In this document: one piece after another, positions 1 through 62,700 of the stretch
Position numbering within the stretch: the stretch's first letter is position 1
How the letters are laid out: every line of letters begins with the position of its first letter
Origin: Cristatella mucedo
Lineage: Eukaryota; Bryozoa; Phylactolaemata; Cristatellidae
Length of the DNA: 64,000 nt
Direction: 5' to 3'
Assembly: GCA_009760855.2 (NCBI GenBank)
Contig: WPIO01000027.1
Coordinates: 3,648,501 to 3,712,500, forward strand
Made by a program: the position numbers and the translations under genes
Notes under the pieces: generated by a model
What the model was told of the DNA's origin: nothing
Seen by the model: only the letters and a program-made list of their open reading frames with translations
The model's database searches: none

Positions 1-380
1 GCACGCACGTGCAACATATTAGCATCTGTTTTCTAAGGATGTTCACTGCCTGCTTTCTTGTACATTCTTGTGTCCCATCTGTTCTGCTGGCTTATCATGC
101 TTCGCTAGTTTTTTTAATTTGACATTGTCGTTTTGTCGAGAACTTTGGCACTTGAAAGCAGCAGGATATCTGCCCCCCTGCTTACTTGAATCGGCTGTAA
201 TCGAGATTGAGATAATTGGAGAATCGTAGCTGACGGCTGAGTAGACGAGCTTGCTCGTCCACTGTTAGCAAGAGCACCTTATTTTTTTATTCATCTTTTG
301 GCAGCTAATGCCGCGACGAAAGTTCTCCTGTTCAGCAAGTGGCTGCAGTGCCCGGCCTGTCTCGGCAAAGAGCAAGCAAA

Positions 381-413
381 ATGGCTGAAAATGTTGCTGA
401 AATCCTTATGCAG
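381..413 (+). CDS. Tentative first coding exon of the coiled-coil gene
   Basis: An ATG at 381 opens an 11-codon frame (MAENVAEILMQ) that ends at CAG followed by gttttcg, a possible donor in phase 0. It lies upstream of the firmly supported exons on the same strand, and no other start codon suggests itself. Nothing in the sequence proves transcription, the donor is only moderate, and the match to the next exon is not verified. It may equally be chance. Confidence 0.18.
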
Positions 414-617
414 GTTTTCGAAAACTTTAGTTTATAGACGCAAATCATATAGGCATGTAGGAAGAAGTCGGTTTTTTTCTGTCTGGCAAATCCTATTAGA
501 GCTTTGCTGCCCGAAGTGGCACTTCCAATAAATACAGCCTTCTCAGCCCTATGGCTACCGATTGATAGATCAGTATAGCTGTTTTGATGACAGCACGATT
601 ATATTGCATATCTGTGA

Positions 618-879
618 GTGCAAGAGAAGTCATGTGGATTGCAAATGAGATGCAATGGACGACCGAGCGAATGGATTGCTAGACAAAGCAGTCGTGACGA
701 ACTAACTCACGTAGATGAGCTTCGCAGCAGTAGCTTTTGTTCAGCAGACAAACGTCTTTCCAGCCGGTTGTATGCTCTCTCGGGCCTTGCGCCGAAGCCT
801 GACCAAAATGAGGCTGCCAGTGACAGCTCTAGTGCAATCTCTGACCCTCCGCTTTCTTATAGGCTGCGCAAAAGTCTTG
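618..879 (+). CDS. Tentative 5' exon of the coiled-coil gene
   Basis: An open frame runs through this stretch and includes DELTHVDELRSSSFCSADKR and PKPDQNEAASDSSSAIS, the composition of a disordered, charged N-terminal region. If it ends at CTTG|gtcacc (879|880) its phase fits the next exon at 1098 exactly, and the join reads RLRKSL-DKLLEYQLELKD, a smooth heptad-like sequence. The left end is uncertain: candidate acceptors near 626 to 629 lack a good pyrimidine tract. The donor GTCACC is weak. The support is frame continuity and composition, not homology. Confidence 0.4.
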
Positions 880-1097
880 GTCACCCTCGCCTGTTGTACG
901 TGCATAAGCGCACACTCGTTCGGATGTGTTCTGCTTTTGGTTCAAATCATGGTTATTTGTATATGAATTTCTGCACTTGCACGCGCACACTTCATGCGAA
1001 TGCTTCTACCGAAGCATGTTCGCACGTGAGTACATCGTGCGGCGCGATCACTACAGCCAGGACGTCACAGCTAATGGCCTCGTTTTCACCGTTGCAG

Positions 1098-21547
<20,450 letters not shown>

Positions 21548-22274
21548 GGCAGCACGTGACAGCAATCAAAGCGATCAATTCGAGGCGATTTCGGCACGGG
21601 CATTCGGCCGGCCGGCGGTAAAAGTGAAAGCCGCGACGACAGCGTCCGGAGCACCTTTATTTCGCAGACATAGACGGTTTCTTGAAGTAATTGCGCATGG
21701 CACATAGATTGTAGACTGCAGACGACCTGTAGCTCGTTAGCGCACGTTCCTCCCAGGACAGCAGCAGCAGACCTGTTGCTGTTTGAACTGCGAGGCTTGC
21801 GTACTAGCAAACATAGTAGGGCACGGCATAACGGCCATTTGTATATGTTGTACAAATGTGGAATCGCGACTTTATAATATACGAAGAATTCCCTAGTGGT
21901 GCAACAAACTAGTGGACTACAAGCATTGCTAGAAGCACAACGCAACAACTCAGACCAGATCCAGGAAAACCAGTCTACCAGGCTTGGAACGAACTCGCAG
22001 AGATAAACACGGATAAGCACGGACAGCAGCAGCTGCTTCCACTGGGTGGAAGCCAGATAATAGAAGATACCCTAGATAACAGGATTCGCGCTCGAAGCTC
22101 AACCGCAGTCGCAGTGTACCCAGGCGAGGTCATACACTATGCATATGACTTCAAGCTGCACTTCAAGACATTGAGCACAATTAGGCCTAACGGCCTTCGC
22201 AACCTCTTTCAAATCGTGCTACGGCGCCAGGGCACCATCACGAAAGTCCTTTGCCGGCCATAAATGTAACCACA
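21548..22274. other. Space between convergent 3' ends
   Basis: This holds the 3' UTRs of the coiled-coil gene (plus) and the Mint gene (minus). An AATAAA on the minus strand (21661-21656) is a candidate poly(A) signal for Mint. The first plus-strand candidates are ATTAAA at 22274 and AATAAA at 22796. No coding sequence is seen. Confidence 0.6.
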
Positions 22275-47501
<25,227 letters not shown>

Positions 47502-47573
47502 TTCATTGCAATTGATCCACTCGCGGTGTCTCGAGCCGGGTTGGGAGTCAGCCGTGCAGGCGGCTGACACCAC

Positions 47574-49000
47574 CTGAGCAGACTTCTCGGTCGGTCCGTC
47601 GAGGGGTCCCCGTTAGTCCATGCTCACGTTGGGTCAACAGCCACTTGCACTGCTGCTGCTGTGACGATCGTCTCAACCAATGATAGCACGGGTGGCCGGC
47701 CTCTGGAGCAGCAGCAGCGGTGGCAGCAGCAGAGGTTTTAGTGCTCCAGCCGCAATCTGTTGGTCCCGGTCACGTGGCCGACTGCCTGCAAGAGGTGAGG
47801 CATCGACCGGTGAGCTCGAACACAGCCGATAAGCGCACATCCAGAAGCAGGAGAGACATCCAGAATTAGGGGCTGCACCGGACATGACAGGAGCACTGTC
47901 GGCAGCCGATTGTTAGATCCTGATCATATGGTACATCCAGATAATATCTCTGAATGAGAAGTAGAGGCCATAGCAGCCGGGGTTGCTAAGCAGCCGCCTC
48001 ACATGCCACGCTGTAGAGAAAATGTAGCTCAGTGGCTACTGTTGCCAACGACACAGCCGGCTACAGTCAGTGCGGGCACCGGGCTGGCCACCACTTAGAG
48101 CCACTTGCAGCTTAGAGCCGCTTGCAAGCGAGGCAGCGGGACTACAAGCTTGATCAATCCGTAAACGACTTGCAGCGCCAGCAGAAGCAAGAGTAATTAG
48201 ACATTTCAGCATTTCAGCCCCCCCCCCCCAGATCTGGGCTCTAGCGGGCTGAGACAGCAAAGAGCTTATACCGATCGAACCGCTGACGTGACTTTGGGCC
48301 TGCCCCTCCCCGCTCGAACGCACTGTGAATAATTAACATGTCCCGGCCTCAATACCATAGTAAAAATGAAGAACTTGACAGGAATAAGTCAGGCAGCCCT
48401 AATGCGGAAACAACGTAAAAATTTCACTTGTACGAATGCAGCAGGGATGCTCACAAAAGTCGCTAGTATTCTGCTGTCGTTATAATAATATGCGCTTCAA
48501 TCGCATGTCCTTGGACCATGCAATCGTTTGTGCGGCTTTCTTTTCAAGTGGGTAATGTGGCAGGCGCCTTAAAAAGCTACAACTGAAAAAGCTTAAAAAG
48601 CTACAACTTACTCAAGTCTTGACACTTGTAACTCCCACTGTCAGCTCATTGCATCGAGTGGAGTTATGCAAGTCGACATGCAGGCATTCATTAGTTCGAT
48701 AGTCCCTCATATGTTCACTGAACTCTGTCCTTGCTGCTCTGCTCGCTGTCATCTCGTATTTAACTGGCTCCTAAACCAAAGATGGATTCACGCATTCCAT
48801 TGGCTATGGCTGTTGGCTATTTGATATGGTTAAACCCCACCTAGGTACAGTAAACTGGGAGAATTTTGAGTATGTTGTAAATGTCAAGTATTGAAAATGA
48901 ATGATATTGCTAATTATATCTAACTAATTCATTTCCAAAATAACATTATGTTAAAACAGCTACAGGATATGTTGCCAGCTTAGAGGCTTCACAATGGTTT
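47574..49000. other. Upstream region of the Mint gene
   Basis: Probably 5' UTR and promoter or first intron of Mint. An acceptor-like gtctgctcag|GTGG (minus, 47574) allows a non-coding exon further upstream. Two open minus-strand stretches (47673-47885, 48036-48323) match nothing known. A run of ten C lies near 48222. Confidence 0.4.
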
Positions 49001-49002
49001 GA

Positions 49003-49135
49003 CCCAATGGTTAACATACATCACCTCCACTAAGGTCAAGGTGACGGTCGTGGGCTCGAGCCCCTTAGCATTTGTGAAGTGCTTGAATAGAGATTAAGTT
49101 ATCTTCGGGTGCTATACAAATGAATTATAATTATA
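49003..49135 (+). mobile_element. tRNA-derived SINE, family A
   Basis: CCAATGGTTAACATACATCA (A box remnant), GTCGTGGGCTCGAGCCCC (B box), tail TTGAATAGAGATTAAGTTAT and GGGTGCTATACAAATGAATT. Confidence 0.85.
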
Positions 49136-49575
49136 AAGAGAGAGCAAGATATATATTTATGTATATACACATATATATGTATATACACACATACACACAC
49201 ACAGGTAAGACCTCATTTACGGCTCATGAAAGATGCCCAGCCGAGCAGTTCTGGTGATCAGAAGCCATGCCACGATGCAAAGCATCTGCAGTCAGACCTA
49301 ACAGTCAGTTCTGAGATCTGACAGTCTCATTTGACTGTAAGATATCAGAGGCCACCCCAGCACACTAAACCCTACAGATGATAATAAAAACTAAAAAAGA
49401 AGGGGATATAAATGTGGTGACCTCGACCGCACCGACAAATATCAGATACTTAATTAAATAAAACATCCTAAAGGTAGAGGGCGGGTACAGCCGAGTGGGA
49501 GGGCACAGGGAAGCCACGGCCGATGAGCCATGCCTGCCGAGCAGGCGTGGCTGGCACTGCATGGAACTGAGGACA

Positions 49576-49914
49576 TCAGTCGGGAATGCTTGTGATCTCA
49601 TGCCATGAGATGTAATATAATGTAATGTAAATGCAATGTACCTCTGTCTGTAACTCCACAAAGTCACAAAGACTATGTGGGTGTTGAGAGTTTTGTATAG
49701 CGCACTCACAGCCTAAGCAGCTTTCGGTACGCATTCGGTACCCAACAGACTTCGTCTCACGCAACAAAGAGAAAGTGGGAAGCATAGCAGAGTCAGGAGA
49801 GCAGTTGAGGTAGTGAGTAGCATGGAAGTAGCAGCTCAGGACAGCTGGAAAGGATGTGCCATAGTCGGCAGCAGGAGAGTAGTTGTCGTTGAGATGCCTC
49901 CTTAATTGGACCAC
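49576..49914 (-). mobile_element. LINE ORF C-terminal fragment
   Basis: The minus strand reads NDNYSPAADYGTSFPAVLSC, YFHATHYLNCSPDSAMLPTF and SLLRETKSVGYRMRTESCLG, nearly identical to the copy at 12843-13262. Confidence 0.9.
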
Positions 49915-50154
49915 AGCTCAAATAATAAGATCTCACATTGTGATGTCGAATTAGGATTTGAAGCAGGCCCTTTCTCAGAACACAAATGACCCAAAAGCTG
50001 CAGGGAGTGGCAACAATGAGCAGAAAATGTGCCATCTTGGAAGGGGAATTGGTGCGTCAACCTCAGTAATCAGGACTTCAACTATGTTGACTGCACACAC
50101 AAACGAGGCAATTTGCTCCCACAACCAGACCTAAAGCTGGCTGATATGATTAAT

Positions 50155-50335
50155 ATAACTCATTTGTACAGCACCTTAAGAGAACAGATAAAGATAAAGA
50201 TAAATAGATCTTTGTCCAGGTGTTTCACATGTGCCACAGGGTTTTAGCCCGCGGCCTCGGTCGTAAAGGGATCACCTTGACCTCAGTAGTTTAAGGCAAA
50301 CACCTTATCCCCTGTGAAAAACCAGGGTGGCATAT
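50155..50335 (-). mobile_element. tRNA-derived SINE, decayed
   Basis: Tail in reverse (AACTCATTTGTACAGCACCT, TAAGAGAACAG) followed by the tRNA-like head in reverse (GGGTTTTAGCCCGCGGCCTC, AAGGCAAACACCTTATCCCC). The part between has a small (GATAAA)n expansion. Confidence 0.65.
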
Positions 50336-53300
50336 ATTAACTGTCACTCATATGCCAGAGCCAGTCTCCTAGTTATTAAATGCCACGGCAGAGTGCCTTC
50401 AGAAAATGTCGAGGGTTTTGCTCGACAAAGACCCTCTGGAAATGGCAGCAGATGCCGTGAAATCTGGAGTGGCCCGATTATTTAATAAGGAGTGGCCGGT
50501 TATTTAATAAGGAGTGGCCCGGTTATCTAATAACACTAGGATACCGATGTAGACATAGAAGGAGTGCCATTTCAGCACGTGACAGCCAAAGCACCATCAT
50601 TAGTGGTTATAGTGAGTCTGTCATTGAGAGACTTGTCATCCTATCAAGCATGAGACACCTGCAAGTAACCCTTTCCTGCTAAATGCTGGCATACAGATTA
50701 CTGCAGCAAAGGCTTACTGCAGCTCAGACTACAGTTGCTTCCTAGTTAGTAAATCGCTAGGATGTTAACATCCAGGGTAAGAGGTCGTAGGGTTCAGATC
50801 CTGAGACTAGCTTGATACACTCCTTATCTTTCATGTGCAACGTCAACAGACCCTACCGGCTGGGCTAGCTCGACTGCCGGTTCTGTCATATTGCACTTGT
50901 CTACAAGTATAAAGTTACACTTGCAAACGAGCAAAATATTCACATAATTCATAATAGGGCTCTGCTAGCTGGAGTGTCTCACCAAACACAATAACAGTAT
51001 GGAAGCATCACTTAGACTAGAATCCCTGCCAAAGCAATAGTTTGGTTTGTTGTGACAGCCGTATAACTGCATCTGCAGCAATCGTCCGAAGAAGAAAATA
51101 CATTCCTCACTTGGGTTCGATAGTACATACATCTCCTAGGGCAGAAACACTATTTCTGATATACATCGTAAAGTAAACCGAACGGCATCGATTAAAACAT
51201 GAGACAAATAAAGGATGAGCAGAGCTGAAAATGCTCCACGCAAACAATTAAGAAACTGGTCACAAGGCTTGTGAATGAATGAATTACATGCATAAACAGT
51301 ACCAGATTAGCACTTAAACGCTTAGAAATCTAGGAAACCCTCTATCTGACTGTCCATAGCACTGAGGAATATGGAAAACCTATGGCCACTTTTGGAGTAA
51401 ATGAAGACAAGCGATCCAGGTGTACCAGGATTAGCAAACACTGACTTTGAGCACAGGTACAACCTATACTAAAGAGATTAAAGCTCTAAGAACTGGTCAA
51501 TGCCATGCTAGAGGCCGGCTGCTATATGTATCGCTACTACTTAGGAACGCCTACTGCAATTAGAATTTTTAATTAGAAAGCAAACGGGAGTATAATGATT
51601 TTATGAGACATGCTAAAACACCTGTCCTGCAATGCACTTTCTTGCTGCACAACGTCTGCCCTTTCATAAACTTCTAGCCTCAATGCGAAAATGGACAGAA
51701 ACAATTAGAATTGGAAAATTAGGCAGCCAATAAGGTGTCCCTCTGGCTCTGTGGATCTATGATGTGTGGTTGAGTCACTCACTAGCTCAGTGACTGGAAA
51801 GGGCCATGCGATTGAAAGGTAGAGAACATGTTGGGCACACTACACTTCGTCATTTTTGAGCACGTGGCTTGCACCGCAGAAACACAACATGCAGCAACAA
51901 GCAAGCTTACATTCCAGAAAACGTATAAACACGGCTCATTTCGGCGATGGCACACTATGAGGCCGAGAGGTCGATGAGACTTGGCAGCTACCTCTGCATC
52001 CATGTGAAAGAATGCCACCAATGAAAATATTGATATGATTTGTGGTGTAATCAGGTGAGATTAGTCATGTAACCCTCGATCCGGCACATCATACACGGGC
52101 ACGACACTGCATAGCCGGCTCCCTCTGATGGCAATTACAAAACCTTGGCAAGGTGGCGGGTAAACAGAAATCCCTGTTCCAAAAAATATGATAGGAATCT
52201 AACCCCCTCATCTGCTATGAATGGGGCCAACTTAGCTCACCCTCTTTCGGGACTAGTATTAGTTATCGATGGAAATGGGGTGTACCACTCGGCTAGAATC
52301 AGCTAAAATATGCAGCTGCTTATTCCGTTCCTGAAGCCCTAACGCCTGGTTTCAATCAATGACTTAAGCACACAGGAACTATTCTGTCCAAGCTGACGAC
52401 TAAACACGTATCGCTGGCGATCACAGCCGGGGTAATAAGTACAATGATGACTTGGAATCACGGACCCGATCCCACAAATCGATTAAGGTGCAGAAGAGGT
52501 TGACAATTGTCAGGCTTTACCTGCTGCTGCTTGCCAATATAGTCAAGCGGCAGGGTAGAGTCTACGGCTACGTCCCTCGGCGTTGTGCATACGCGATAAT
52601 GTCCGGGCACTCGGATAGTCAACCGACGACGACAACGGAAGCCAGCTCCACGGCGGCACTTAGTCCTACCGGAAGTGATAACCCTTACAGATAATCCATC
52701 TTTCACTTTTCGATCGGCCGCTTTATCCCGGGTTCCTGATTTGAGTTCCGGGGGGGGGGGGTGCTAAAGATCATAGGATCACTTGCTGCTAGTGAAATAT
52801 GGAGCGTATAGCGGGATTGCTTCGATGCAGGAGGATCATCTGTTATCTGAGCCTTGCTCCACGTGCTGCTTTTTTGGCAGCTGCATGGGTAGCGTTACCC
52901 TCCGACCTGTGGCCATAGCCGTTTTTAAAATATGCACCTGTGATGGCGTGTTTGCACACTTAAACAATTGATCTCGTTATATGCTTTATCTCTTGTTTAC
53001 TTCTCTATGTGTTTCTTCCGCCGATTGCAAGCTCTTCCTGCGTGAGAATGCTGGCCGCAGTTTACAGTGCCTGGGAAGTGGCCGATTAAAACTCGCTGAA
53101 ATCGAAATTGTCTAACGGCCGCACCAGCTAAACCAGCCGAATTATGGTGATTAGTTATTTTTAGAGATTATGCTATTATATGATGGTTTAATGCCGAGGC
53201 CGTTTAAAAGGCCGGCGCCCTGAGAGAAGGGAAGTCGAGACTCGGGGCATAGGCATTGGAGCTGACGTGAGCTCTAGGCCACAGCCGTCGATGTACGTCG

Positions 53301-53940
53301 TGGCCGCTGTTGAACGTCTGTGACTGTTCCTCTGGTGTTAAATAGATTTTTCTGCATTATGGATATGGATTCGATATGCTGAGTTGTGAGCGCTCGTCGT
53401 CGCTGCCGTGTTTCTGCTACTGCCGGCATACCTGCGTGCATCGGTGCAGCACTGCAAGGTTCAGGCTTCACCGGTATGCGTCGCGCGTCGGTTCAGACTA
53501 GCGTCACTACGAGCGCTGCGTTTGCGGCCTAACCCTGACCGGACGTGGAAGCTACACACCACGTTTGTAACAATAGCTTGGGTTTCTTCTGCCTCTCTGA
53601 GTTGGCAGTTATTCATGTATTGAATGACTATTTTTGCCTCATATAAGACATGAAGGCACTGCCGCTTTTCGGGCATAAATAGGGGAAAGAGCATTTGTAA
53701 AGGAGTGGGTGAAATCCCCATAATCAATAGAGAATCAATACCCACATTGGAGAGGGGATATATGTAGAGAAAACGCCCCAGCAAGTTTTTACCCTAGTTG
53801 GGTGCGCCCGAGTTGCCTGGGCTCCGAGATTTCTCTCTGCGGTGGCAGGCGCTCCGTGGCTTGACAGCTGGCCACCGGCCGAGGACAGCAGTAACTATGC
53901 TTCGCTAGATTTTAGACCGTTCAGGCTCTCACGTTAGCAG
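50336..53940. other. Spacer with no recognised gene
   Basis: Contains a short direct repeat near 50477-50530 (TTATTTAATAAGGAGTGGCC units) and a run of ten G near 52750. Small open frames at 52452-52694 and 53408-53623 have no recognised similarity or clear splice sites. A TATA-like TTTAAAAGGCCG occurs near 53195. Confidence 0.5.
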
Positions 53941-53954
53941 ACATGAAAGTAGTA

Positions 53955-53955
<1 letters not shown>

Positions 53956-54022
<67 letters not shown>
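53956..54022. repeat. (TA)n-(TG)n microsatellite
   Basis: About 16 bases of TA then about 50 bases of TG. Confidence 0.97.
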
Positions 54023-54025
<3 letters not shown>

Positions 54026-54150
54026 CTTATTTATTTCTGAATTTACCATTAGCCTCGCAGGTGCTGGCGCAAAACGGGTCAAGTTGACTATTAAGATTTG
54101 ACTATTAAGGCTATGAAGATTCAGCCGAGTCCTGCTCTCGCTTGGATGTT

Positions 54151-54212
54151 ATTTCTTGGTTTTACTAATAAATTTCTTGGTTTTACTAATAAATTTCTTG
54201 GTTTTACTAATA
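54151..54212. repeat. 21-bp tandem repeat, three copies
   Basis: Three nearly perfect units beginning ATTTCTTGGTTTTACTAATA. Confidence 0.95.
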
Positions 54213-54499
54213 CTTGTGGCTTTGTACGCTTGCGAACTTGACCGTTCCCAGCTTGAGTTAGAATTCTGTTTCCTGCTCTCTGCCCCATAGCAGCCGGTCT
54301 CCGGTTGCTCTGTATTTTGAAAAATATCTGCTTGCGACCTACTAAGCAACCACCGTGTCTGTTTGCTTATTGCTAAGCAATAAGAATCTAAAGACATGCT
54401 GCACGAGGGCATATTTTGGTGGCTTCCGACCACCCCAACTCAAGGTCAAGTGTTTGCTCCTCCCGGAATATCTCTTCCTAGGGTCCAGTATACTGCCTG

Positions 54500-54656
54500 C
54501 TAGTTAAGGCCAGCGATTAGGGTGGTCGCCTCGACCACGATCAAGGTGAATGTATACACTGACCGAAGTCGTGGGCTCAAGCCCCGTGGCATATGAGAAG
54601 CGCCTGAGTAGAGATTAAGTTCTCTTAGGGCGCTATACAAATGAATTATATTTATT
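54500..54656 (+). mobile_element. tRNA-derived SINE, family A, well preserved
   Basis: TAGTTAAGGCCAGCGATTAG, GTCGCCTCGACCACGATCAA, GTCGTGGGCTCAAGCCCCGT (B box), tail GCGCCTGAGTAGAGATTAAG, TTCTCTTAGGGCGCTATACA and AATGAATTATATTTATT. This is the clearest copy for comparing the SINE tail with the LINE tail at 15075. Confidence 0.9.
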
Positions 54657-54659
54657 GTT

Positions 54660-55930
54660 TACATTTATACTAGTTGAAAACTGAAACCGAAATGACCTCC
54701 AGTGGCCCAGGGCCACAGTCCAATTTCGAACTGTGCTACAGCTGCAATTGCCACAATAGGCGGTTTGGGTACTAAGTTGCAAAAAACAGTGTTACGGTTA
54801 TAGTAATTAAAAGTTAATGTGATTTTCCATGCATGCTCCAATAGAATGACTTCCAATTGCCCAGTCCGCCCTTAATTGTTGAACAACGATACAGCTGCTA
54901 CTGCTAAGGGTCGGGCCATAACGGCTGAGACTTCATTATGGAAACCACCGCTCCGGGCTTACCCAATAATTATCGCGCCATTGGGAATGGGTGTTCCCAT
55001 AAAAATCGCATACGATGACCCGGCTCACCTGTGAGCCTTCCTAGGTTTTAAAACTATGTCTAACAAAAACCGCAGTTGCACATTTTAAAGAGACACCAGC
55101 TGTACCGCAATTCGACATTCCACGCCGGCCCGGAAGTGCTGTGGAGGCCATTGTATGTGGACACACGCACGTGTACAATTGCAGGGAATTCGTTGAATGA
55201 CCACCGTGACCACCGTGCTCTGTATCGTTCTGGATCGAAACCGATTTCGCCACTCGTGTGCTGGAAGTGGCAGTTCGATTATGCAGGGAGGCCGGCTAGC
55301 TAGCCCGGGCCATCGGAGGCTTTAGCCTGACAACGCCCATGCGCTATGCTATGAAATTTGGTCGGTGAAACCGTAACATGCTCTACAATATGGAATCAAA
55401 AGCTGCGAAACGCTTATGGTGGAAATGGCAGCTACATCGCAGCCCGCTAATGAGTTAGGGAGACTGGCGGCTGGCCCGAGCCATTGAGGACCATTGCATG
55501 AAAATGCTCGTGCAGTCTTAGGAAATTTTGTAAGGTGAAACCTAAAGCCGGAACACTGTTTTCTATAGAATGAAAACCGCAGCTGCTCGACGCTTGTAGT
55601 GGAAATGGCAGCTACAGTCTGCCGTTTCACGGCGGCTCGGGCCATTTCGTGAGAACGTGCATTTGCAATAGAAAGATTTGTGGGTAAACACAAAATACCG
55701 TTTTGTATAATTTGGTATCACAAACGCAGTTGCGTGCCACCTAATATGGAAATTGCAGCTGTATTACTGTTCGTAATTGTATTGCGGTCCGGGGCCACTG
55801 GGTAAAAATAGCATGGAACCTGGTTTCTATAATGTGAAACCAAGGGCAGCTGTATCGGTGTACGAATCTGCACAAAGGCTGGCTGGCAAGGCAATTACAG
55901 GAAATTTTGTTTGAGTAAATCTGCAACACC
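54660..55930. repeat. Degenerate tandem array, about 150-180 bp period
   Basis: The motif TGGAAATGGCAGCTACA recurs: GGAAGTGGCAGTT at 55263, GGAAATGGCAGCTACA at 55421 and again exactly 180 bases later at 55601, and GGAAATTGCAGCTGTA at 55748. Flanking phrases (CGCTTATGGT / CGCTTGTAGT; GAAAATGCTCGTGCA / GAGAACGTGCATTTGCA; TTTTCTATAGAATGAAA / TTTCTATAATGTGAAA) recur in step. Weaker matches go back to about 54700. The units are old. Confidence 0.7.
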
Positions 55931-55954
55931 AGCCTGCATTTTATTTAATCAACA

Positions 55955-56115
55955 CCGGATTTCGCTGCTGCTGCTGCTCCTCCTACATGCTGCTGCTGCT
56001 CTTGAGCTGCTGTTTCTATACCGCTTACTTCGTTTACTGTCGTCCGGACTCGGCTCTGCTTCTTACTCTCTCTTTTCGATGTGTCAGATTACGTCCGTTG
56101 GCTTCTTCGACGAAC
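55955..56115 (+). mobile_element. LINE 3' fragment
   Basis: CTATACCGCTTACTTCGTTT, ACTGTCGTCCGGACTCGGCT and GTCAGATTACGTCCGTTGGC are diverged forms of the LINE 3' coding end (CYFHATHYL, CSPDSA, LLRE-KSVG) seen at 30440 and 49576. Confidence 0.6.
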
Positions 56116-56769
56116 AGCAGACAGAGCTGCTCAGGCTTTTCGTGCATCCAATGCAGAAATTCCTCCAGCACAGCGCGCCTGCCTAGTCGCAGTGCTTGTG
56201 TGCTGGTGCAGACAGAGATAAGCGAGCAGTGCCAATTTCCGCGGCAGCTCGAGCACAGGCAGCAGAAGCCGCCCCTCCGCTCTGTCGGGCGTCTCAGGCT
56301 CGCTCGCTGTGTCAACTGGCAAACGGTGCACTGGCTCGTCGGTTTCTCGAAATCTGAGGTTGCACTTCACTGGGCGCACTCACTCAAAGCTCGCCATGTA
56401 ACAATATAAGCATGAAATTTGTACAGCACCCTCGGATCTTAACTCTATGCTATATACTATCTCTGTACTAGATCCCATCGAGTTCTGGCACGTTTGCCCG
56501 AACTGCTGGTGAGGGCTGACTGCCAATTCTGCTAGCACTTCAGCCAGTCCACGTCCCGTCGCTAGTCCACAGGGGGGGGGGCTGCTCTATGCAGGCAGGA
56601 AGTAGCTCCTTAACTCCGCCTCGTCACCCTCACCTCGTCGAGCTCTGTCCAGCCTCTACCCACCCCTGTGCACTTAATAAAGCGATCCCAAAAGCTATGA
56701 CGTAGGCGGTTTTATTAATAAACTCATTTTCAAAAGTCCTACCTACTCGCTTGCGCACACTATCTCTTC

Positions 56770-57430
56770 ATTTTATTTCTAAAACTGACAGCGCACCATT
56801 AAATAACGCATACACGTCCGACAGTTAAGGCCCCCTCTTTGGGCACCGCTTCGCGGTTTACGAGGGGCGGTCGCGCTTGCGGCAAACGAAAATGGATCGC
56901 GGCGCTCACCAGCGGGAATCGAGTGACTTAGCCGCCAAGAGGATCGGTCCGCGCCACCTACAGAGAGCAGGGAACCGCATTGCCGAACCGCGTTAGCGTC
57001 AGAGCTCGATACACTACGGACGCCGCGCAAATGCCGGTGGGGGGGGGGAGAGGGCGTGTGCGGGCAGGACGCAGGCTCCGCTGACCTTGATCCAGTAACG
57101 GACCGAATCTGACTGAACGCACGTCTGCCCTGCCTGCCTAACTTTAACTAAAATAATAGCACAAATTCTTAAGTTCATACATCAACAGTCGCTGTGAACT
57201 CATTCTTTCGGCCGACTAAGCAAAGACAGCTGACGACCTGCTAACGGGTACAGTGGCTATAACCGAGCATTACGTCATCACCGCACTCAACTTGTGGATA
57301 CAGAATATTGATTATTATATTTAAAAATATTTTTCTCATAATTAATTATGTATACAAGTAGATTGTGAAGTAAAAACTAATATAAAAAACGTTCACATGT
57401 GACACCGGATAATCACGTGGTTCGACACGT
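56770..57430. promoter_or_regulatory. CpG-containing region upstream of eEF2, possible bidirectional promoter
   Basis: 56840-57060 is richer in CG dinucleotides than the surrounding spacer. On the minus strand a donor-like CCGCTG|gtgagc lies near 56907, compatible with a non-coding first exon of a leftward gene, possibly Mint. Nearer to eEF2 the sequence is A/T-rich and carries a CACGTG E-box (57414-57419). No TATA box is obvious close to the expected start. Confidence 0.35.
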
Positions 57431-57439
57431 CCTTTCTCC
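57431..57439 (+). promoter_or_regulatory. Candidate 5'TOP motif of eEF2
   Basis: CCTTTCTCC about 75 bases before the ATG. Translation-factor mRNAs of animals typically begin with C followed by a pyrimidine run, which places them under mTOR-dependent translational control. Position and sequence fit; the transcription start itself is not shown. Confidence 0.5.
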
Positions 57440-57505
57440 GGCAGGTCCCTCCGCGACCAGCTTGTGTCATTCAGCCGACGCTGAAAGCGGAGTCCTGCAT
57501 CAAAA

Positions 57506-62302
<4,797 letters not shown>

Positions 62303-62388
62303 CCCATCTGAGCTGGCATATTTATTGACAGTGACCGGTTTTATGCATGCATCGGGTTGGCAGCTATCTTGTAAGCTTAAGATGGTGA

Positions 62389-62394
62389 AATAAA
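62389..62394 (+). terminator. eEF2 poly(A) signal
   Basis: AATAAA 87 bases after the stop codon, followed by a T-rich stretch (CTTGCTGCTTTTTCGATTTT). A short 3' UTR is usual for this gene. Confidence 0.75.
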
Positions 62395-62579
62395 GATTGA
62401 TTACTGAAGTCTCCTTGCTGCTTTTTCGATTTTATTAACGGCTGCTAACTGAGGTCTGCTCAGTAATAATGGTGTCGGGAGGGGTCTTAAGTAAGCTGCA
62501 GTCAGTGAATGTTAGCATAAAAGCTCAACTCTTTGAGGTCGAATTTTCTTAGCTTAAAGTAGTACCGACCTGCCAAGTA

Positions 62580-62700
62580 ATAGCTTATAGATGAAATAAA
62601 TACAATTAATTTGTTTAGTGCCCCAAGAGAGGTTGTCTTCATATATGGCTCGAGCCCACGACCTTGGTAAGGGCGAGCACCCTAACCGCATATAAATAAT
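62580..62700 (-). mobile_element. tRNA-derived SINE, family A
   Basis: Reverse tail (TTAATTTGTTTAGTGCCCCA, AGAGAG) then GGCTCGAGCCCACGACCTTG (B box reversed) and GGGCGAGCACCCTAACC (A box reversed). Decayed but in order. Confidence 0.75.

Noticed and set aside
52452-52694. Short Ser/Thr-rich frame (MSGHSDSQPTTTTEASSTAA)
   Set aside because: No donor, no similarity, and the opposite strand is equally open.
56034-56409. Open frames on both strands, one reading RRAVLEEFLHWMHEKPEQLC
   Set aside because: They overlap a LINE 3' remnant and each other; no splice sites or homology support them.
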